The position numbers and the translations under genes are program-made. Below are positions 42,573-52,600 of a stretch of 64,000 bases of DNA, in pieces. How positions within the stretch are numbered: the stretch's first letter is position 1; every line of letters begins with the position of its first letter. A model generated the notes under the pieces. The model saw nothing but the letters and a program-made list of their open reading frames with translations, ran no database searches and had not been told where the DNA came from. This stretch comes from an uncultured Chloracidobacterium sp. (GTDB lineage Bacteria > Acidobacteriota > Blastocatellia > Pyrinomonadales > Pyrinomonadaceae). Location: assembly GCA_936914845.1 (NCBI GenBank), contig CAKZGE010000003.1:496001-560000 (forward strand), in the 5' to 3' direction.

Positions 42573-44180
42573 ATGCTGCACAACGATCTGCTTTTGGTTC
42601 TGGGACTGCTGTTCCTGATGTGTTTTCTGTATATTCTCAGCAGATGGATCGGTGTATCGTACCCGATCTTTTTGGTGTTGGGCGGGCTTTTGATCGGGCT
42701 GGTCCCGGGCATGCCGGCGATTCAGATCGAGCCGGAGATCATCTTTCTTATCTTTCTGCCGCCGCTGCTTTACGAGGCAGCTTGGTTTACCTCTTGGTAC
42801 GATTTTTGGCGGTGGAAACGGCCGATATTGTTTCTCGGGTTTGTAATGGTGATGGTGACATCGGTCGCCGTTGCGGTTTTCGCAGACTCATACATTCCCG
42901 GTTTTACGCTTGCGCTTGGATTCTTGTTGGGTGGGATCGTTTCGCCGCCCGACGCGGTCGCCGCCACTTCTGTGTTGAAAGGACAATCGCTGCCCCGGCG
43001 GTTCACAACGATCCTGGAAGGCGAAAGCCTGGTCAATGACGCCGCCAGCCTTATCGTTTTCAGGTTCGCGGTGGCTGCTGTCATTACCGGGCAATTCACC
43101 TTACAAAAAGCGGTCACGGATTTTTTTATTGTGTCGTTTTTCGGAATAACCATCGGCATATCCGTGGCGGCTCTCATCTACGTAATTCAAAAATGGCTGC
43201 CGACCACGGCCAGTCTTGACACGGTCTTTACCTTGATGACACCGTATGTGCTCTATCTGACGGCGGAGCATTTTCACGTGTCCGGCGTTCTCGCGGTCGT
43301 TAGCGGCGGTCTTTTTCTTTCCTTTCGCTCGAATGATCTTTTGAATTTCGAATCGCGGCTGCAGGCGACCAATGTTTGGGCGGCTTTGATCTTTGTGCTC
43401 AATGGGCTGGTCTTTATTTTGATCGGGCTCGAATTGCCGACCATAGTCGCCGGGTTGGGTAATTATTCGCTGAAATTAGCGATCCTGTACGGTTTGATGA
43501 TCAGCGGCATCACGATAGTTACGCGGATCGCGACCGTTCTGCTGGTGGGATTGCTGCCAAATTTGGTGCCGCGATTTTATAAGGATGGCCGTAAAGCTCC
43601 GATGGGAATAATGCTCTTGACCGGTTGGGCCGGTATGCGCGGCGTGGTCTCATTAGCCTCGGCTCTCGCAATACCCTTGCTGCTGACAAACGGCAAAGCG
43701 TTTCCTCAGCGAAATTTGATCATCTTTATTACATTTGTGGTCATCTTGGTCACTCTCGTCGTACAGGGTCTGTCCATTCCATATCTCGTCAAATTATTGG
43801 GTATAAAAGAGATCGATGAAACCATTCCCCACGAACGTCAGCTGGCAGAATTGCGGTTGCGAACGGCGGAAAGCGAACTTTCGCTGATCGATGAACGCTT
43901 TCACGAAGACGTCAAAACAATTCCCCGCCTGCGTCGTTATGTCGAACAGCTTTTGCTTGTGGTTGACCGCGAAACTAGGGTTTTGCAAGATGATACCGGC
44001 TATGAAGAGGTTGAAAAGACGCGGCGGCGATTTCGCGAGATCTATGTTGAATTGGTCAATGCGAAGCGGCGTCAATTACTCTTGATCCGGCGCGAGAAAA
44101 AGTATGACGAAGAGGTCCTTCGCGAATTTCAAAATTCGCTTGACCTTGAGGAAGCCCGCATTCGAAGCACATTTTCATAA
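42573..44180 (+). CDS. Na+/H+ antiporter, CPA1 family
   Basis: 535 residues with about twelve membrane segments and a cytoplasmic C-terminal coiled-coil tail (about residues 415-535, rich in Arg/Glu). The ion-binding motif is in LEGESLVNDAASLIVFRFAV (Asn-Asp) and a second signature is GGIVSPPDAVAATSVLKG, both of the NhaP/NHE group. It exchanges Na+ or K+ for H+. I chose the ATG at 42573 over an upstream TTG (42564). The 3' end overlaps the convergent LytTR gene by six bases. Confidence 0.95.
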   Translation: MLHNDLLLVLGLLFLMCFLYILSRWIGVSYPIFLVLGGLLIGLVPGMPAIQIEPEIIFLIFLPPLLYEAAWFTSWYDFWRWKRPILFLGFVMVMVTSVAVAVFADSYIPGFTLALGFLLGGIVSPPDAVAATSVLKGQSLPRRFTTILEGESLVNDAASLIVFRFAVAAVITGQFTLQKAVTDFFIVSFFGITIGISVAALIYVIQKWLPTTASLDTVFTLMTPYVLYLTAEHFHVSGVLAVVSGGLFLSFRSNDLLNFESRLQATNVWAALIFVLNGLVFILIGLELPTIVAGLGNYSLKLAILYGLMISGITIVTRIATVLLVGLLPNLVPRFYKDGRKAPMGIMLLTGWAGMRGVVSLASALAIPLLLTNGKAFPQRNLIIFITFVVILVTLVVQGLSIPYLVKLLGIKEIDETIPHERQLAELRLRTAESELSLIDERFHEDVKTIPRLRRYVEQLLLVVDRETRVLQDDTGYEEVEKTRRRFREIYVELVNAKRRQLLLIRREKKYDEEVLREFQNSLDLEEARIRSTFS

Positions 44181-44951
44181 TTTGAGCAGCGTTGAGCGCA
44201 GCATTTTAGACTGCAGCCGGCTGGAAGCGATCTCTTGGCCGTTATTCAATGATACGAGGTAGGTGCCGCCCGGCAGCGGCGAGATGGCGGTTATTTGATC
44301 GGCATTGACGACGGCCCCGCGTGAAAGGCGTATGAACCGGTCCGGGTCTAACCGAGCCTCAAGATCCTTCAAACGGTAATTGATATCATAACGGGCGTTG
44401 TCTTCGGTGGTTATTCTCAACAGCTCACCGTCAGCGACTATTGAGGCGACCTCGCCGACCGGTATCAGATAGATCTCGTCGCGCTTTCGAACCGGTATTC
44501 GCTGGATCAGCCCGCCGGAGCTTTGCTCATAGTTTCCCGTCGCTTCGCTGACGCGTTCGGCTTCGCGTTCGCGCCAATCGGCTTTTCCAATGCGTTCGGC
44601 GGCCCGCTGTAAGGTTGCGGCCAACCGCGGCCCCTCTACCGGTTTAAGCAGGTAATCGACCGCATTGAGCTCAAAGGCGGCCACCGCAAACTCATCGTAA
44701 GCGGTGACGAACGCCACAAGCGGCATTTTGTTCTTGTCCAGCGAACGAATGACCTCCAGCCCTGAAAGCTCGGGCATTTGCAGATCGAGCAATGCCAGGT
44801 CCGGCGACAATTCTTCTATCATTTTTAATGCCGCCTCGCCATCCGCCGCTTCGCCGACTATTTCTACGTCGGGCATGGTCCGCAGCAATCCAAGCAGATA
44901 TTCGCGTGCCGGACGCTCGTCGTCGGCAACTATCACGCGTAATTTACTCAT
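44175..44951 (-). CDS. LytTR-family response regulator
   Basis: 258 residues. Receiver domain at about 4-120 (RVIVADDERPAREYLLGLL, phospho-acceptor Asp in DLALLDLQMPELSG, Thr in FVTAYDE, Lys in DYLLKPVE), then a LytTR DNA-binding domain (about 150-255: RIPVRKRDEIYLIPVGEVASIVADGELLRI, RLKDLEARLDPDRFIRLSRGAVVNADQI). Its ATG overlaps the stop of the kinase gene, so the two form a LytS/LytR-like pair. The targets are unknown. Confidence 0.95.
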   Translation of the reverse strand: MSKLRVIVADDERPAREYLLGLLRTMPDVEIVGEAADGEAALKMIEELSPDLALLDLQMPELSGLEVIRSLDKNKMPLVAFVTAYDEFAVAAFELNAVDYLLKPVEGPRLAATLQRAAERIGKADWREREAERVSEATGNYEQSSGGLIQRIPVRKRDEIYLIPVGEVASIVADGELLRITTEDNARYDINYRLKDLEARLDPDRFIRLSRGAVVNADQITAISPLPGGTYLVSLNNGQEIASSRLQSKMLRSTLLKL

Positions 44952-46782
44952 AATTTTTCCTGTCTATCGGTATCACTAACTCTGCCTTTGTTCCGTCTGA
45001 ACGGTTATCGATCGATAACCTAGCCGCATCGCCGTAATAATTTCTTAGCCGTTCGCGGATATTGCTTAGCCCGACTCCGTCGCCCGTCGTATCCGCCGCC
45101 GGCTTTCCGCTGCCGGAATCTGCAACGGTAAAATGCAGGGTGTTTCCGTTGCCGCCATTTGCCATCGCCGCCTTGACGGAGATCTGTCCTCCATTGCGAT
45201 TTTCTGAAATGGCGTGTTTTATGGCATTTTCAATGAGCGGTTGAATAACGAGCGAAGGTATTCGTACCCGCGAAGCCGCCGGCGGAACATCGATCTCAAC
45301 CTTGAGCCGCTCTTCAAAACGCGTTCTTTCGATGCTCAAATAGCTTTCGATCAATCTCATTTCATCTTCGACCGTCGTAAATTCGGCGTTCGTGTTCAAA
45401 ACGCCCCGCAAAAGTTTCGTCAGCTGCATTAGCGTTTCAAATGCCTTCTCCGGTGCCGTCTGGATCAAATATCCGATCGTTGTCAAAGCATTGAACAAAA
45501 AGTGCGGGTTCATCTGAGCGCGCAGTGCTGTCAGCTGAGCCTCCGTGGCAAGTTTTGAAAATTCCTGTTCGCGAAGTTCGCGGTCACAGCGTTCATGGAC
45601 CACACGCAATGCGTCGATGCGGCGAGCCGTGCTGACCGCGATCGAATCGAGCATTTGGAGCTCGTCTGAAAGAAGCCGCCGCCCGCCGCCGAGTTCTGAA
45701 AATTCGATCATATAGTGTGGTTCTTCGGTGGTGCGGATCTCCATTCGGACATCGTCATCGTCCTTGGCCGTAAATTGATCACCTTCTTCCCATAGACTTC
45801 TGCCGGCCGTCAACTCTTTTGCAAGGATCGACCGAACTTCGTCTAATATGTCGGTGATCGAATCCATCGCGTCGGCGGTATTAGCCAGTTTCCTCTCAAA
45901 AGCGACATAATCCGGCCTCCGCAGAATTATCCGGTCAACCAGCCACACAGCAAGGCGATGCACCGCTGGATAAGCAAGCGCCGTGGCAACCCACAGCACC
46001 AACAACAGGCTGACCGCAAAAACGTCGTTGCGGTCGTGGGATTCGTGATATTGCAATAGCGGCGATGCGACCAGAAGGTATAAGATCGAGGCAACACCTG
46101 TGATCAGCAGCAATGATATCGCCCGTTTTAAGAAAAGATCGGCGAATGCAAATCGAAAATTCTGGAGCAGGATAACAATTGCTATCGTCAGCGAGGCTTG
46201 ATGGGCGACCAATTCCATTACCCACGAAACGCCCTCGCCGCCGCCGGCCAGATGAAGGCTCGATAGCCCAAAAACGAGCAAAGCGGCCGCGAGCAATGCC
46301 TTTTTTTCCAACGGCTGACGGAAATTGAGAAACAAAAGTATAGATCCAAGAGCGGCCGAACCGGCGGTAAGTGTCAGCAGGCCGATCTCCGAAGGCACCG
46401 TCAAACCGGTGAAGGCATCGTAAAAATGCAGTCCGGCGGCGAAAAAGCTGAAGGCGTAGGCGCAATAGGAAATGTAATATTTTTTTGTTTCAGAGGTTTC
46501 CGCAGAATGTATGACCACCGATGGCAAAAACCCGAGGGCTGAATAGGCGGCTGCGGTCAGCAGCGGCATTTCCGCCACCGCGCCCAGATCGTGCCGGACC
46601 AGGATAACCAATTCGCCGAAATTCCATAAAAACCCGAGAAACGATGTTGCCAGCAGCCGGCCGTCCAACCGCCCTTCCGCGTTGGGATGGCGCAGCACCA
46701 TCGCCGCCAGCATCACATATAAAGCGATGCCAACAGCAAAGCCTAAAAGATTGATCAATAGTGCTGCGTTCAGACCGGTCAT
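44944..46782 (-). CDS. LytS-like membrane histidine kinase
   Basis: 612 residues. N-terminal half has about seven to nine membrane segments, then a GAF-like region (about 290-380), then the His_kinase domain with the phospho-acceptor in LRAQMNPHFLFNALTTIGYLI and the ATPase domain (LVIQPLIENAIKHAI, DSGSGKPAADTTGDGVGLSNIRERLRNYYG). This architecture goes with LytTR regulators, and the partner gene follows with an eight-base overlap. The signal sensed is unknown. Confidence 0.94.
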   Translation of the reverse strand: MTGLNAALLINLLGFAVGIALYVMLAAMVLRHPNAEGRLDGRLLATSFLGFLWNFGELVILVRHDLGAVAEMPLLTAAAYSALGFLPSVVIHSAETSETKKYYISYCAYAFSFFAAGLHFYDAFTGLTVPSEIGLLTLTAGSAALGSILLFLNFRQPLEKKALLAAALLVFGLSSLHLAGGGEGVSWVMELVAHQASLTIAIVILLQNFRFAFADLFLKRAISLLLITGVASILYLLVASPLLQYHESHDRNDVFAVSLLLVLWVATALAYPAVHRLAVWLVDRIILRRPDYVAFERKLANTADAMDSITDILDEVRSILAKELTAGRSLWEEGDQFTAKDDDDVRMEIRTTEEPHYMIEFSELGGGRRLLSDELQMLDSIAVSTARRIDALRVVHERCDRELREQEFSKLATEAQLTALRAQMNPHFLFNALTTIGYLIQTAPEKAFETLMQLTKLLRGVLNTNAEFTTVEDEMRLIESYLSIERTRFEERLKVEIDVPPAASRVRIPSLVIQPLIENAIKHAISENRNGGQISVKAAMANGGNGNTLHFTVADSGSGKPAADTTGDGVGLSNIRERLRNYYGDAARLSIDNRSDGTKAELVIPIDRKNYE

Positions 46783-46894
46783 TCTAGATCTGAATTATCG
46801 CACGTTGCGGCTGTTTCGGCGTAAAAAGGTCAATGAACGGCCATTTTTGTTAAAATGGATGGCGGAAAACTGGCAATAGACGGAGATCTAGCAT

Positions 46895-47368
46895 ATGAGG
46901 ACGCTGTTTCTTTTACGGCATGCAAAATCGAGTTGGGACGACCCCGGCATTTCGGATATCGACCGGCCGCTGAACGCACGCGGTTTGAACGCCGCCGCCT
47001 TTATGGGAGAATATGCGGCCCGTCGCGGATTGATACCCGACCTGATTATCGCCTCGCCTGCCCGCCGAACCGCGCAAACTGCCGATATCTTTCGCGAACA
47101 CAGCGGGTTCAATGTCCCAATTCATTTTGATGAGCGGATCTACGAAGCTTCGGTGGGAGCTTTGATGAATGTCATCGCCGGAGCAGCCGAAAATGTTGAA
47201 AGCATAATGATCGTCGGTCATAACCCCGGGATCGAAGGGCTCATCCGCCATTTGACCGGAAAGATCGAACCGATGCCGACGGCCGCTTTGGCGGTCATCG
47301 AATTAGAGGAACGTTCGGTGGCCGGCAAACTCAAAGAAGTTATCAGGCCAAAGGAGGCTCAGAAGTAA
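46895..47368 (+). CDS. sixA: SixA-like phosphohistidine phosphatase
   Basis: 157 residues of the histidine-phosphatase superfamily. The RHG-like catalytic motif is LFLLRHAKSSWDDP; the second catalytic His is in IMIVGHNPGIEGLIRHLTG. E. coli SixA dephosphorylates histidine-phosphorylated proteins such as NPr; whether this protein acts on the neighbouring kinase is unknown. It has a GGAG box and lies divergently from the kinase gene. Confidence 0.9.
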   Translation: MRTLFLLRHAKSSWDDPGISDIDRPLNARGLNAAAFMGEYAARRGLIPDLIIASPARRTAQTADIFREHSGFNVPIHFDERIYEASVGALMNVIAGAAENVESIMIVGHNPGIEGLIRHLTGKIEPMPTAALAVIELEERSVAGKLKEVIRPKEAQK

Positions 47369-47488
47369 AATCTTTTAAAACCCGGGCTTTACGTGATAGA
47401 ATAAAGATTCCTTGATACTAATTCTTGGCGGCAGCGATCGAAAAACGGCCTCACGTTTTCGTTTTTCATCACCGAAGGAGAAAGTGCA

Positions 47489-48022
47489 GTGGAATTCATC
47501 GTCGGACAAAAAGTATGCTATCCCGGGCAGGGCGTTTGTGTTGTTGACGAAATACCCTCGAAACAGATCGGTGATCAAGATCTTCGCTTTTATTCGCTGC
47601 GAATATTAAACGACAATTCAAATATTCTCGTTCCCGTGAACAATGCTCTAACGATCGGGCTGCGGCCGTTGATATCGTCGCGGGAATGTCGGTCGTTGAT
47701 AGCGCGTTTATCCAAAGATTTTGAAGCGATCTCATCCGATTGGAAGATCCGAGCTCGCGAATTTACCGCAAAGCTGCAATCCGGCGACATTTTCGAAGCC
47801 GCTGATGTGCTGAAAAAATTGACCTATCTGGCGCACGAAAAAAAGCTTTCGTTTCGCGAACAGACATTGCTTGAAAAATCAAAATTTCTGATCGTTTCTG
47901 AGATCTGCAATGCCGTTAGCGATGACGAAGAGAAATTGCGGCGAAAGGTCGATAAGCTGATCGAAGCGGCGTGTCAAAAACATCACCGCTCAGCCGAAAC
48001 CGATGTTGCCGTCGTCCATTAG
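47489..48022 (+). CDS. carD: CarD-family transcriptional regulator
   Basis: 177 residues. The N-terminal CarD/TRCF RNA-polymerase-interacting domain (MEFIVGQKVCYPGQGVCVVDEIPSKQI...YSLRILNDNSNILVPVNNA) is followed by a helical DNA-contacting domain. CarD proteins bind the RNA polymerase beta subunit and stabilise open complexes, often at rRNA promoters. The start codon is GTG with a clear GAAGGAG box eight bases upstream. The end overlaps the convergent queF gene by four bases. Confidence 0.93.
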   Translation: MEFIVGQKVCYPGQGVCVVDEIPSKQIGDQDLRFYSLRILNDNSNILVPVNNALTIGLRPLISSRECRSLIARLSKDFEAISSDWKIRAREFTAKLQSGDIFEAADVLKKLTYLAHEKKLSFREQTLLEKSKFLIVSEICNAVSDDEEKLRRKVDKLIEAACQKHHRSAETDVAVVH

Positions 48023-48441
48023 GCAGGGCGTTGATAGCTGGCCCGAACTATTGTTTTGATATTGCCCCGGACATGAAAATCCCCTTCCAGCTCAACGCGC
48101 ATCGGATCGCAAGCCTTTACAAAATCTTCCATGATAATGTTCATCACATGTTCATGAAAAACCTTTATGTCTCGAAATGAATTGATGTACAGCTTGAGAC
48201 TTTTCAGTTCTATACAGCGTTCGTTCGGTACATATTTCAAGCGGATCACCGCAAAATCCGGAAATTCCGAAAACGGACAGATCGCGGTAAATTCGGGTAT
48301 CTCGAAATCGATCCAAATCTCGCGGCCCGCATATTCGTACCCAAAAGTGTCAAGCCGGTAAAGATCCATTTCCTCGCGCGGTGTCGAGCGAATGTCCAAA
48401 CCCTGTTGATTTTCCGGCGGAAGTTGATAATCGTCTAACAT
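48019..48441 (-). CDS. queF: QueF, preQ1 synthase (NADPH-dependent nitrile reductase)
   Basis: 140 residues, the short type I (YkvM) form. The catalytic Cys is in PEFTAICPFSEFPDFA, the QueF-specific motif is ELKSLKLYINSFRDIKVFHEHV, and the NADPH residues follow. It reduces preQ0 to preQ1 in queuosine synthesis. No other que genes are nearby. The start overlaps the stop of the exonuclease gene by seven bases. Confidence 0.95.
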   Translation of the reverse strand: MLDDYQLPPENQQGLDIRSTPREEMDLYRLDTFGYEYAGREIWIDFEIPEFTAICPFSEFPDFAVIRLKYVPNERCIELKSLKLYINSFRDIKVFHEHVMNIIMEDFVKACDPMRVELEGDFHVRGNIKTIVRASYQRPA

Positions 48442-49259
48442 AACTGCTTCTTAAAATTCTTAAAACTAAAATTTCTGGCGGCCCCAAAATCCTTTATGCC
48501 GCGTTCGAACAAAAGTTCGAGCAAATTGATGAAGATGTGTGCCGTAGCCCGAGCATCGTCCCCGGCCCGGTGATGATTTATCAGATCGATCGCATAAAAG
48601 CCGGCCACCGTCTTGAGCTTATGATTTTCAATATCCGGCAATAGACGCCGCGAAAGATTGACGGTACACAGCGACGGGTTGCCGACCCGATAATCTTCGT
48701 AAATGCGGCCTATTTCATGATTCAAAAATCCCATATCAAAGCGTGCGTTGTGGGCCACCAGGACCGAATCACCTATGAAATCCAAAAGATCTTCGGCAAC
48801 GTCTCCAAATCTCGGAGCTGTGGCGACCATTGCGTCGCTGATGCCGGTCAAAGATGTGATGAACGGCGGTATCGGCATTTCCGGATTTACCAGCGTGTTG
48901 AATTCGGCCTCGATCCGGCCGCCCCGTACTCTGCAGGCGCCGATCTCCGTTATTCGGCAGGGCGGAGCTTTGGCACCGGTCGTTTCCAGGTCAAAGACAA
49001 CATAGGACGTTTCACCCAGCATGATATCGGCGTGGTCGCCGCCGATAAAAGTCACATCTTCATCGGCAAACGCGAGCCGCGGGTCGCGGTCGATGATGTC
49101 GGCCATCAGCATGCGTGCTACCGTGGGGTCAGGCCGCCGAATGTTCATTACATAATCTACTACGCTGCATGCCGGAGCCCGTCCGCCAAGCGAAACCAAA
49201 TAGTCGATCGCGGTATTTACCAATATCGATTCCGAAACCAGATTAGGAAAGGGCGCCAT
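48435..49259 (-). CDS. DnaQ-type (DEDDh) 3'-5' exonuclease
   Basis: 274 residues. After an N-terminal region of about 90 residues with a winged-helix look (VNTAIDYLVSLGGRAPACSVVDYVMN) comes the exonuclease domain: Exo I VVFDLETTGAKAPPCRITEIGA, Exo II VLVAHNARFDMGFLNHE, Exo III INHHRAGDDARATAHIF, giving all four acidic residues and the His. It resembles DNA polymerase III epsilon and its relatives. The added N-terminal domain suggests a stand-alone repair or RNA-processing role rather than the replicative proofreader. Confidence 0.9.
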   Translation of the reverse strand: MAPFPNLVSESILVNTAIDYLVSLGGRAPACSVVDYVMNIRRPDPTVARMLMADIIDRDPRLAFADEDVTFIGGDHADIMLGETSYVVFDLETTGAKAPPCRITEIGACRVRGGRIEAEFNTLVNPEMPIPPFITSLTGISDAMVATAPRFGDVAEDLLDFIGDSVLVAHNARFDMGFLNHEIGRIYEDYRVGNPSLCTVNLSRRLLPDIENHKLKTVAGFYAIDLINHHRAGDDARATAHIFINLLELLFERGIKDFGAARNFSFKNFKKQLC

Positions 49260-49359
49260 TCTGCCTACATTTTAGCGTTAAACCGCAAAACCGCAAACAA
49301 GTCAGCCGCCTGACCGTCAAACGACCCGGTTAAATGGTATAATCCTTTGCATTTGAACC

Positions 49360-52300
49360 ATGTCTGTCATCGGGCAAAAATTGGGAAAATACAAGATCGT
49401 ATCGAGGTTGGGCTCGGGCGGCATGGGCGAAGTGTTCTTGGCCGATGACCTGACGCTCGGTCGTCGCGCAGCCCTCAAATTCTTATCCGCGGATCTTGCC
49501 GCAGATGCCGAACACCGCAGCCGTTTCATCCGCGAGGCCCGCGCCGCTTCTGCCCTGTCCCATCCCGCGATCTGCACCGTCTATCAGATCGAGATCGATG
49601 CACAGCCGCCCTATATTGCCATGGAATATGCCGAAGGCGAGACACTGGCGGATATGATCGCCCGCCGACGCCGTGGGGCAAAGCAGGTTGTCGAGCTCGC
49701 CATTCAGGCAGCGGAGGCTTTAAGCGAGGCTCATGCGGCGGGTATTATTCATCGCGATATAAAACCCGCCAACATGGTCATCAGCGAACGCGGCCGTCTA
49801 AAGATACTTGATTTTGGCTTGGCAAAAGTGATTTCCGGCCCGATCGATCCGAGCGCGTCTGTTTTGATCACAGCCACGGGCATCGTTCTTGGCACCGCAA
49901 GCTATATGTCGCCCGAACAGGCCCGTGGTTTTGAATTGGATGGCCGCACCGATATCTGGAGTCTTGGCATTTGTATGTACGAGGCGCTGACCGGCCAGCA
50001 GCCCTTTGCGGCCGAAACCACCACCGATACATTGGCGGCTATTTTGACCAAAACGCCCCTGCCGCCGGGTTCGTTCTTTTCGGACATCTCGACCGCGGTC
50101 GAAAATGTCGTTCTGAAATGCATCGCCAAAGATCCGGCAGAAAGGTACCAAACCGCTTCAGAACTGCTTGGTGTTCTTTCACGTTTAAAAGAAGAACTTC
50201 ACCGGACCGAAGATATTTCGGGTTCGGAGCAAGAAGCGGTAACGGCCGCTCTTGATCTGGCGACAACAGAATTTGCCGGGGTCATTACCGGTAAAGATCT
50301 GCTTGAACGCAATGCCCGCCCGAACAATCTATCCGGCGATCTCCCTCGTATGGTGGGCCGCGAACGCGAGACCGCCGAGATACTTGAGCTTTTGCGTGAT
50401 CCGGAGAACCGTTTGGTAACGATGACCGGAATCGGCGGCACCGGCAAAACTCGGCTTTCTCGGGCCGTTGCGGAGGCCGCCTTGGCCGACCACAGCGATG
50501 GTGTGTTCTTTGTCGAACTTTCAACCGTCGCCGACCCGCAATTGGTCGCTGCGGCCGTCGCCCAGCCGCTCGGTATTCGTGATGAAGGCAGCCGCCCGGT
50601 CGCCGAACTGCTCACCGGATTTTTGCGCGAAAAACAGCTTCTTTTGGTGTTGGATAATTTTGAGCAAGTTGCCGAAGCCGCATCGTTGATCGGCGAACTG
50701 CTTTTGGCTTGTCCCCGCTTGAAAATATTGATAACCAGCCGCTTTTTGCTGCGTTTAAGTGCCGAGGTCGAATATATTGTACCGCCTTTGGCAATGCCCC
50801 TGGGCGGGGCGTCGGCGGCTCAGGACAATGAGGCGGTGTCGCTGTTCATCGAAAGGGCCGCTGCCGCCAAGCCGGCCTTCAAACCGACCGAAGAGAATTT
50901 GCCGATCATTGCAGATATATGCCGGCGCTTAGACGGCTTGCCGCTCGCAATTGAGCTTGCCGCCGCGCGCATTCGCATACTTTCGCCGCAAGCGATACTT
51001 GCCAAATTGGCAAATCGATTGAATCTGCTTTCCGGCGGCACCCGCGACCTGCCGGCCCGCCAGCAAACGATGCGCGGAGCCGTCGAATGGAGCTATCAGC
51101 TCTTGGAACCCGCCGAACAGGCCCTTTTTCGCCGATTAGCGGTTTTTAACGGCGGATTTCGGATGGAGCATGCTGAATCGCTCGTTGCCGACCGATCTGA
51201 TCTCAGCTCCGGGCCCGAGGTATTCGAACTTATCTCGTCGCTGCTCGACAAAAGCCTTTTGCTTAGCCGCAATGCTGATCTGGATGAGATCCGGTTCAGT
51301 ATGCTTGAGGTCGTTCGTGATTTTGCTTTCGAAGAGCTTGCCGCAAATGGCGAATTTGCAGCAACAAGCGGCCGTCATGCATTGCTTTTCACCGAGCTAG
51401 CCGAATATGCCGAACCCTTTGTTCAGGCGGCACAATCTGCCGAATGGCTCGACCGCCTCGCCGAAGAGAATGCAAATTTAAGCTCGGCGATGCGTTGGGC
51501 CGTGGAACATGATGCCCTTCTGGCGGTACGCTTGGCCACCTCGCTGCGCAATTATTGGCTCCTTCATGGGCATTTGAATGAAGGCTTTCGTTGGCTCCGG
51601 GCGGCGCTTGATCTCGCCGAAAGCGATGCTCAGCAGCTAAAATTATTGAGCGGATTGGGTTTGGCGGCCCGTTTTAAGGGCGATCTGGAAACCGCCGCCG
51701 AAGCCTATCGCCGCGGATTAGAACTCGGTCGTCGAAATGATGATAAAAAAGGGATTGCCTTGTCTCTTCGCGGCTCCGGATTGGTCGATCTGCAGCGGGG
51801 CGACGTTCGTTCGGCCGAGGAAAATTTCAGCCTGGGGCTGGCGATCAGCCGCGAGCTGAAAGACGATTTCGGAATTGCCATTTCGCTTAGTTTTTTGGGC
51901 GATGTTTACCGAACCGAAGGTCGTTATGCCGAGGCCATTCCTCTTTTTACAGAATCGGTCGAGCTTTTTAGAAAGGTGGACAATAAAAGTGCCGTCAGCG
52001 ACGCTTTGAACAATTTGGCGACGGCTGAATTTTCCCAAGGCGATCTCGCAAACGCAGAAGGCCATCTGCGGTCTGCTCTTGAAATTGCCGGCGAACTCGG
52101 CAATAAGATCACCCTTTCATTTTCTCTCGATGGTTTTGCCGCCTTGGCAGCGAAATTGGGCGAATACGAGCGCGCCGCATATATCGCCGGTGCGGCCGAT
52201 TATCTGCGCCGCTCGATCGGCTACCAGATCGAGCCCGCCGAACGAGCTTTTCGCGACAGCTATATCGCCGATTTGACCGCCAAAATGACCCGCAACGGTT

Positions 52301-52383
52301 TTGACTTGGCCTCAGATTCCGGCGCAAATTCAGCGGCCGTTACCGCCCTTTCCGAAGAGATCCTAAAAGATATACCCAAATGA
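49360..52383 (+). CDS. Ser/Thr protein kinase fused to a STAND-like ATPase and TPRs
   Basis: 1007 residues. Kinase domain about 11-270: glycine loop LGSGGMGEVF, Lys40 in ALKFL, catalytic HRDIKPANM near residue 131, DFGLAKV, and activation segment YMSPEQARG. Then, from about 330, an NTPase domain beginning MVGRERETAEILELL with P-loop MTGIGGTGKTRLSRAVA (about 356) and Walker B-like LLLVLDNFEQV and the GLPLAIELAAARIR motif, as in NB-ARC/AfsR-type STAND proteins. The C-terminal part from about 760 contains TPR-like repeats (LSGLGLAARFKGDLETAAEAYRRGLELGRR and so on). Such proteins often act as signalling switches. It stands alone on the + strand, followed immediately by an RHS scrap. Confidence 0.93.
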   Translation: MSVIGQKLGKYKIVSRLGSGGMGEVFLADDLTLGRRAALKFLSADLAADAEHRSRFIREARAASALSHPAICTVYQIEIDAQPPYIAMEYAEGETLADMIARRRRGAKQVVELAIQAAEALSEAHAAGIIHRDIKPANMVISERGRLKILDFGLAKVISGPIDPSASVLITATGIVLGTASYMSPEQARGFELDGRTDIWSLGICMYEALTGQQPFAAETTTDTLAAILTKTPLPPGSFFSDISTAVENVVLKCIAKDPAERYQTASELLGVLSRLKEELHRTEDISGSEQEAVTAALDLATTEFAGVITGKDLLERNARPNNLSGDLPRMVGRERETAEILELLRDPENRLVTMTGIGGTGKTRLSRAVAEAALADHSDGVFFVELSTVADPQLVAAAVAQPLGIRDEGSRPVAELLTGFLREKQLLLVLDNFEQVAEAASLIGELLLACPRLKILITSRFLLRLSAEVEYIVPPLAMPLGGASAAQDNEAVSLFIERAAAAKPAFKPTEENLPIIADICRRLDGLPLAIELAAARIRILSPQAILAKLANRLNLLSGGTRDLPARQQTMRGAVEWSYQLLEPAEQALFRRLAVFNGGFRMEHAESLVADRSDLSSGPEVFELISSLLDKSLLLSRNADLDEIRFSMLEVVRDFAFEELAANGEFAATSGRHALLFTELAEYAEPFVQAAQSAEWLDRLAEENANLSSAMRWAVEHDALLAVRLATSLRNYWLLHGHLNEGFRWLRAALDLAESDAQQLKLLSGLGLAARFKGDLETAAEAYRRGLELGRRNDDKKGIALSLRGSGLVDLQRGDVRSAEENFSLGLAISRELKDDFGIAISLSFLGDVYRTEGRYAEAIPLFTESVELFRKVDNKSAVSDALNNLATAEFSQGDLANAEGHLRSALEIAGELGNKITLSFSLDGFAALAAKLGEYERAAYIAGAADYLRRSIGYQIEPAERAFRDSYIADLTAKMTRNGFDLASDSGANSAAVTALSEEILKDIPK

Positions 52384-52600
52384 CGAAGGCGGCGTGAAGT
52401 ATCCGCTCAAAGACTGGCAGGGTTCGACGAGGGGCAGTATCAGCAACACAGGCAATGTCCGATCGCGGCAGGATTTTACGGCGTTCGGCGAAGAGATCGG
52501 AGCCGGAACGGGCCTGCGGACATCGGGACAGGGCTTTGGAGCATCAGACACACTGCGTGAGAAATACGGCTTGACCGAACGCGATGACGCCACCGTGTAA
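52384..52600 (+). pseudogene. RHS-repeat protein fragment
   Basis: In the +1 frame relative to the kinase gene, directly after its stop, the sequence reads NDEGGVKYPLKDWQGSTRGS, then ISNTGNVRSRQDFTAFGEE and EKYGLTERDDATV before a stop. The DWQGSTR, FTAFGEE and TERDDAT motifs mark the end of an RHS core. No start, no upstream repeats and no toxin tip are present, so it is a remnant. Homology begins within a few bases of the kinase stop, suggesting the breakpoint lies there. Confidence 0.8.
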
